Made by a program: the position numbers and the translations under genes. The notes under the pieces were generated by a model. The model ran no database searches, was not told the DNA's origin, and saw only the letters and a list, made by a program, of their open reading frames with translations. This document shows, piece after piece, positions 59,144 through 64,000 of a stretch of DNA of 64,000 nt. The DNA comes from Beijerinckiaceae bacterium (GTDB lineage: Bacteria; Pseudomonadota; Alphaproteobacteria; Rhizobiales; Beijerinckiaceae), in the NCBI GenBank assembly GCA_947452455.1, contig CANGBX010000002.1, positions 310,001-374,000 of the forward strand, given 5' to 3'. Position 1 is the first letter of the stretch, and the number at the start of each line of letters is the position of its first letter.

Positions 59144-59166
59144 TATGCGGAATATCGTTCCGCATA
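59144..59166. promoter_or_regulatory. Palindrome upstream of the Rieske oxygenase gene
   Basis: TATGCGGAA-TATCG-TTCCGCATA, perfect 9-bp arms, about 40 nt upstream of the ATG. Confidence 0.65.
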
Positions 59167-59251
59167 AGAGAAATTATGCCCGAGAAGAAGCGGCTGCCTT
59201 GAGCTGGATCAAGGTGCGGTGCAGCATTTGAAATGTGAGGATACCTTTGAC

Positions 59252-59290
59252 CCATAAAAAAAAGCCCGGTAGCCGAGGCTGCCGGGCTTT
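59252..59290 (-). terminator. Intrinsic terminator after the bicupin genes
   Basis: Minus strand AAAGCCCGGCAGCC-TC-GGCTACCGGGCTTT then a T run. Confidence 0.82.
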
Positions 59291-59308
59291 AGGGTCCACT
59301 ATGGGCTT

Positions 59309-60268
59309 TCAGCCCAATGCCGTTCTGACTTCCGGACGCTCTTCGTCCCTTGGAATAATCGCAGCACCAGACGCATAGACGGACGCGTCGCCATAGGTTG
59401 AACGGCGGCTGCGGAACATGGGGGACGAGAGAGAACCCAGCTCAACCGCGATAAAGCGGGCGGGGGCAGAGCCCGCATTGAAATGCTGATGGAACTGCAT
59501 GCCCTTCAACCCAAACAACATGCCATGACGCCAGTCGACGCGGCGGATATCTGAATTTTGGGACGAGAAGGAGAGACTGAAGCCTTGTCCGTCCACACCC
59601 AAAATATGACGCCCCTGCATTTGACGGCGTGCAAGCGTTGAAGATTTGGGCGCAAGCGCTGTGAGATCCACCCCGACAGAGAGATCAGCAAGCACCAAAG
59701 GCGACAATTCATCGACAGATAGGGTGCCACTGCATGGATCCGCGATCAAACCGGCATCAACCGCGCGTTTCTGACGGCCATGAAGTGGTGATGGATTATC
59801 AAAAAGAAAAGCTTCGTTCCGATAGAGCCCCATCAAATAGCGGAAGTCACTGAGTGCAACAAAGCGCGCACCTGACGGGCCAGCCTTGTGTCGCGCTGTC
59901 GCGTTGATGGGCACTGCGAAGAGTTTCTTCTCTCCCCATTCGATCGTGGTCTCATGTCCATCCGAAAGAGTGATCAGTGTTTCGCCACTGCCTGCGAGCA
60001 CATAGAACACCTCTTCATAAGTATGCCGAACGGGCGCGGATGATTGTCCGGCATCCAGCGCGAAGAGAAAGGCCGTGAGATAATCGCAGCGCCCTTCGGC
60101 ATGACAGACTGCGCCCTTCATGCCAAAGCGCGCCCAAGGCGCCACAGCGAGTGCTAGAAGATCGAGTGCAGCGCCTTCATGAATGGTTGCGCCTTCTGCT
60201 TTCACCCAGTTGAGATAGGGATCAACCATGAATTTCGTGTCGAGATCGGGCGTCACTGTCTCGCTCAT
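59309..60268 (-). CDS. Bicupin protein, degenerate C-terminal cupin motif 1
   Basis: RHTYEEVFYVLAGSGETLITL; GMQFHQHFNAGSAPARFIAVELG; paralogue of the upstream gene. Confidence 0.75.
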   Translation of the reverse strand: MSETVTPDLDTKFMVDPYLNWVKAEGATIHEGAALDLLALAVAPWARFGMKGAVCHAEGRCDYLTAFLFALDAGQSSAPVRHTYEEVFYVLAGSGETLITLSDGHETTIEWGEKKLFAVPINATARHKAGPSGARFVALSDFRYLMGLYRNEAFLFDNPSPLHGRQKRAVDAGLIADPCSGTLSVDELSPLVLADLSVGVDLTALAPKSSTLARRQMQGRHILGVDGQGFSLSFSSQNSDIRRVDWRHGMLFGLKGMQFHQHFNAGSAPARFIAVELGSLSSPMFRSRRSTYGDASVYASGAAIIPRDEERPEVRTALG

Positions 60269-61368
60269 TTCTTCGCCCCCGCAAATTTGCACTCGTCGAT
60301 AAAGGGCCCCATGCGTGATTCCACGCCGTGTTTGGCGATCTCATCAAGCCAAATCCCATGGACGCGTGGATCTTGATCCTGATATTCGACCTGCGCACCG
60401 CCTTCTTTGACATCCTTATCGACACCAACGGTCCAAATATCGCGTTTCATCTGCAAGAGGGGATAGCGCACGGTTCCGATTTGAAGCGCGAGATAGCGGG
60501 ACGGATGGTTGGAGATATTGAAATGCTGGTGGAACATGGAATCTGGCGGGCAATAGACGCAGCCATGCTCCCAATCCACGCGCGTGAATTCCTGATCATC
60601 CTCATGCCAGAGCAGAGAATAGCCCTGTCCAGTGACCGCAAAGACGCAAACGCCATCAAAATGGCGATGGCCTTTCTTGTAAGTGCCAACCGGCATTTCA
60701 GATGAATGCGCACCAATGGTGTTTTCTGTCAGCATGAAGCGGAGGTTGGAGCCGCCGGCACCACGCTGGGACCATTGCTTCAATTCAAAAGCGGACAGAT
60801 CTGGAACGAAATTCGTTTCCCATTGGTGGCGACCTGGCGAGATGGAAATAAACTCACCGTCGCCGACAAAATAATCAGGCTTACCGGCACGCTCTGTAAA
60901 AGGAACCGGACAATTGAAGATGAAGTCCTCATCCCGAAAACAATTCATGGTGAAAACCATATTGTTGACGGAAGCAAAGCGCGCCGGCTCTCGGCCAGAC
61001 CCGTTAAAATGCTGGTGCGTAGCATTGAGCGGAATAGAGAATAGGCTCTTGGGGCCCCACTCAAAGAAATGCTTGCGGCCATCTTCGAGCGTGACGGATG
61101 TCGATCCGTGGCCCGAAATCACATAGATGACCTCTTCGCAAATATGTTTCAGAAGCGCCGATTTTGCCCCCGGCGGCAACTCGAAGGCAAAGATGGATAT
61201 ATAATCATCGCGGCCTTTAAGATGGCAGAAGGCGCCATTCATCCCATAGCGCGCCCAAGGGGCGACAGGAACTGTGCGGATGTCGATGCCGAAATCTTCG
61301 ATGATCGGCACGCCCTGATTGTGCACCCAATCAAGATAGGCGTCGGGCAGTGGGGCACGTGCTCCCAT
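60265..61368 (-). CDS. Bicupin protein
   Basis: LKHICEEVIYVISGHGSTSVTL, GTYKKGHRHFDGVCVFAVTGQGYSLLW, SMFHQHFNISNHPSRYLALQIG. Confidence 0.78.
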   Translation of the reverse strand: MGARAPLPDAYLDWVHNQGVPIIEDFGIDIRTVPVAPWARYGMNGAFCHLKGRDDYISIFAFELPPGAKSALLKHICEEVIYVISGHGSTSVTLEDGRKHFFEWGPKSLFSIPLNATHQHFNGSGREPARFASVNNMVFTMNCFRDEDFIFNCPVPFTERAGKPDYFVGDGEFISISPGRHQWETNFVPDLSAFELKQWSQRGAGGSNLRFMLTENTIGAHSSEMPVGTYKKGHRHFDGVCVFAVTGQGYSLLWHEDDQEFTRVDWEHGCVYCPPDSMFHQHFNISNHPSRYLALQIGTVRYPLLQMKRDIWTVGVDKDVKEGGAQVEYQDQDPRVHGIWLDEIAKHGVESRMGPFIDECKFAGAKK

Positions 61369-61496
61369 ATTATCCTCCCGTCGGGCGATTCTGTTCTTGG
61401 CCGCCCGGTTTTTCCCATTGCATCAGCGCCTTGGGCGCAGGTCAAGGTGAGCTGGCGAATTGACCCCATACGAAGCCGCCCTTAACCTAGGACCCA

Positions 61497-62567
61497 ATGA
61501 TGAAACTTGGAGAAACGCCCATGTCCTTCCTGCCGCGCCTTGTCGGCCTGTCGCTCGCCACTCTTGTGCTGGCGTCCCCAGTTCTTGCCCAAAATGCCAA
61601 AGTGCTTGAGGCAGCCAATATGAAGGGCACCGACCGGACAGCGAAACTCTACGAGAATGCCAAGAAAGAGGGCGTGATCAATCTGTATACGTCGCAGACG
61701 GTGCAGGACATGACGCTCTTGAAAAACGCTTTTGAAGCAAAATATCCGGGCGTGAAAATCAACATTTGGCGCTCGAGCTCTGAAGATATTGTGCATCGCG
61801 CTGTCACTGAATATGGCGCCAAACGTTTTGAAGTCGACGCTTTCGAGACCGATCAATCAGGCTTGGAAGCTTTGCATCGTGAAAAGCTGCTCCAAGCCGT
61901 CGATTCACCCGTCATTGCCGAACTTGTGCCGCAGGCGGCTGCGCCCAAGGAATGGTTGGGCACGCGTTTGCAAATCATTACAGCTGCGATCAACACAAAA
62001 GCTTTCCCTGAAGGCGATTACCCGAAGCGTTACGAAGATCTGCTTGATCCCAAATGGAAGGGCAAGATTGCCGTTGAAGCAGGTGATGCTGATTGGTTTG
62101 CGACGACAGTCGAAGCCATGGGCGAGGAAAAAGGCCTGAAACTCTTCCGGGATATTGCCGACAAGAATGGCTTTCAGATTCGCAAAGGCCATACACTGCT
62201 GGCCAATCTGATTGCGGCAGGTGAAGTGCCTTTCGCCGTCACGACCTATATGTTCCGTGTCCGCCAGCTCAACAAATCAGGCGCGCCCATTGCGCCGCTT
62301 TATCTCGAGCCCGCGGTAGCACGCGTGAACGGGATGGGGCTGGCCGCCAATGCGCCACATCCCAATGCGACTGTGCTTTTCATGGATTGGTTGCTGACAG
62401 ATGGTCAGGAAATCCTCTCGAACCATGAATTCTTCTCGACCAATAAGCGCTTTTCCTCCACGCCACCGGAAATGAAGATCATTTATGTGAATGCGGCTGA
62501 TCAGATGGATAATGGCGAGAAGTGGGAAAAGCTCTTCAATGAGATTTTCGTCCGCAAGAAGCGCTGA
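61497..62567 (+). CDS. Iron-type ABC transporter substrate-binding protein (orphan)
   Basis: Signal peptide; AKKEGVINLYTSQTVQDMTLLKNAFEAKYPGVKINIWRSSSEDIVHR. Confidence 0.84.
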   Translation: MMKLGETPMSFLPRLVGLSLATLVLASPVLAQNAKVLEAANMKGTDRTAKLYENAKKEGVINLYTSQTVQDMTLLKNAFEAKYPGVKINIWRSSSEDIVHRAVTEYGAKRFEVDAFETDQSGLEALHREKLLQAVDSPVIAELVPQAAAPKEWLGTRLQIITAAINTKAFPEGDYPKRYEDLLDPKWKGKIAVEAGDADWFATTVEAMGEEKGLKLFRDIADKNGFQIRKGHTLLANLIAAGEVPFAVTTYMFRVRQLNKSGAPIAPLYLEPAVARVNGMGLAANAPHPNATVLFMDWLLTDGQEILSNHEFFSTNKRFSSTPPEMKIIYVNAADQMDNGEKWEKLFNEIFVRKKR

Positions 62568-62627
62568 TACGCCCCTCTTCATCGAATAGAAACAGCAAAT
62601 ACCCAGATCAGCCCAGACTGATCTGGG

Positions 62628-62876
62628 TCATTGTCGCCAGATCGGCCTGCCAAGATAAATCGTGCGCTTTGTTGTGAGCCCGCCTGCGGCGGCACCCACA
62701 ACGCCGCCAACAATAGCGCCAGTACCGGGATTACCGCCAACAACTGCACCCGCGACAGCGCCAACGCCAGCGCCAATGGCCCCGCCGCTGATTGCCCGGT
62801 CAACGGGCCTTCGCCCACAAGCGCTCAGAAGTACAAGGCCGGCCATTAACACAATGATCGGTTTGAAATTGAACAT
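62628..62876 (-). CDS. Glycine-zipper lipoprotein
   Basis: Lipobox LLSAC; GGAIGAGVGAVAGAVVGGNPGTGAIVGGVVGAAAGG. Confidence 0.78.
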   Translation of the reverse strand: MFNFKPIIVLMAGLVLLSACGRRPVDRAISGGAIGAGVGAVAGAVVGGNPGTGAIVGGVVGAAAGGLTTKRTIYLGRPIWRQ

Positions 62877-62922
62877 GTCCGAGCGCCTATGGTTTAGAGA
62901 AAGACAGATAATTGTCTTGCGA

Positions 62923-63234
62923 TCATTCTTCTGTCGTTGTGGTACTTTTCTTAGTCGTCGTCTTATTCATGAGACCACGTGGATCACGGCTGGTTTCAGA
63001 TGTAACGCTTTGCTTACGCCGACCACGACTGTCGACTGAAACATCTGTATTTGTTTTGTTCGAGGTCGTTGTTCCCTTGGAATCCGTGTAGGAATCATTG
63101 GTTTCATATGAGCCTGGAGCTCTGAGCATCATCCGGCGCTCATGTGCGCAGCCTGCTAAAGTCAGACTGGTTGTTGCAATAACTGCAATCAACCAAACGG
63201 GCCGACGAATAGAAAAATTGAGATCGCTTTTCAT
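62923..63234 (-). CDS. Small lipoprotein, Ser/Thr-rich
   Basis: Signal peptide with lipobox LAGC; low-complexity Thr/Ser/Lys tail. Confidence 0.65.
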   Translation of the reverse strand: MKSDLNFSIRRPVWLIAVIATTSLTLAGCAHERRMMLRAPGSYETNDSYTDSKGTTTSNKTNTDVSVDSRGRRKQSVTSETSRDPRGLMNKTTTKKSTTTTEE

Positions 63235-63255
63235 GGCATATTCCTTTTTTTGAAA

Positions 63256-63414
63256 TTAGATTCGTCCATTGAGGACAAGCAAAAGTATAATGATCAAAAG
63301 AATGCCTGTTCCGCCGCTGGGGTAATAGCCCCATTCTCGGCTATGGGGCCAAGTTGGCAGAACCCCAATTAAAACGAGAAAAAGAAAAATTATGAGCAGT
63401 GTTGCTATCGACAT
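63256..63414 (-). CDS. DUF3309-like small membrane protein
   Basis: MSIATLLIIFLFLVLIGVLPTWPHSREWGYYPSGGTGILLIIILLLVLNGRI. Confidence 0.8.
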   Translation of the reverse strand: MSIATLLIIFLFLVLIGVLPTWPHSREWGYYPSGGTGILLIIILLLVLNGRI

Positions 63415-63582
63415 GTGATCCTCATCGTCAGAGCCATCAGCATTTTGTCGTGATGCATATAAGGATGCGATGTGATTTATTTGGTTGTTTGAGAGAGAAC
63501 TTAAGCTCGACAAGTCTGAAATAGTTTTAAAAAATCGCCCGCATGAATGAATTTGCGGGCGACTTTATAAGATGTTTAAAAA

Positions 63583-63804
63583 TTAGGCTGACTTGATTTC
63601 GCTATCATGTGTTGCGTCTTCAATCACTTTGATTTGCTTTTCAGCGTCTTCTTTTGAAAGCCCGTAATGTTCTTTGACTTTTCCAAGAAAAGTCTCGCGC
63701 TTTCCATCATATAACGTGATGTCATCACCCGTCAGCTTTCCCCACTTCTCCTTAAGCTTACCAGCAATCTGCTCAGCTTTGCCTTGAATCTGTTCCTTGT
63801 TCAT
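63583..63804 (-). CDS. CsbD family stress protein
   Basis: MNKEQIQGKAEQIAGKLKEKWGKLTGDDITLYDGKRE. Confidence 0.9.
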   Translation of the reverse strand: MNKEQIQGKAEQIAGKLKEKWGKLTGDDITLYDGKRETFLGKVKEHYGLSKEDAEKQIKVIEDATHDSEIKSA

Positions 63805-64000
63805 TTGGAAACTCCGACCGGGTTAAGCTGCCATTTGCAGCTTAAGTCGATATAAATGTTCGGAAATAAGGAAACGATGCGGGATTTTGAAGAGCATAAA
63901 AAATAGTCATAAGCGTCATTGTCTCATTCACAAATCATCCCTCAATTTATAACACCTAAGCATGCTAATATGCTAAGTTATTGCTGTTGATCGTATATGA

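Noticed and set aside
1-64000. CRISPR arrays, tRNA/rRNA, transposases, toxin-antitoxin pairs
   Set aside because: Looked for regularly spaced repeats, tRNA-like ends and IS-type ORFs; none could be supported by reading.

Overview
The window looks like alphaproteobacterial chromosome and contains no rRNA, tRNA, CRISPR or transposase that I could recognise. (1) 1-17.4 kb is a flagellar/motility locus. A minus-strand run fleT-like/fliE-F-G-H-I-J-K-L-M-(fliN, partial) is followed by a divergent fleQ-like sigma54 activator, fliS, flgE, motA, motB and uncharacterised genes. Two close matches to sigma54 -24/-12 promoters sit in front of the fleT-like gene and flgE. (2) 17.5-29.5 kb is core metabolism: FAH-family hydrolase, cinA-like, ispDF, ftsB-like, pdhA/pdhB/pdhC/lpd, an HWE-type sensor kinase, lipA and a Coq10/RatA-like protein. 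(3) 29.5-62.6 kb is accessory transport and catabolism. It holds orphan iron-type and TctC/Bug-type solute-binding proteins, a ~9.5 kb single-strand operon (DUF2848-like, GntR, FAD monooxygenase, two amidases, ABC transporter with two binding proteins, cupin), a TRAP + malonyl-CoA-synthetase-like + CoA-transferase operon, a CoA-transferase/thiolase/OB-fold operon, a Rieske oxygenase and a tandem pair of bicupins. (4) 62.6-64 kb holds small envelope and stress proteins. The most interesting items are the complementary FleQ/FleT-like activator pair with its promoters, the GntR-controlled catabolic operon with a candidate operator and an untracked 53-aa ORF, the asymmetric tandem bicupins, the palindrome upstream of the Rieske gene, and a proline-rich Cys-containing secreted protein in the mot operon. 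No homology searches were run; product calls come from reading motifs.
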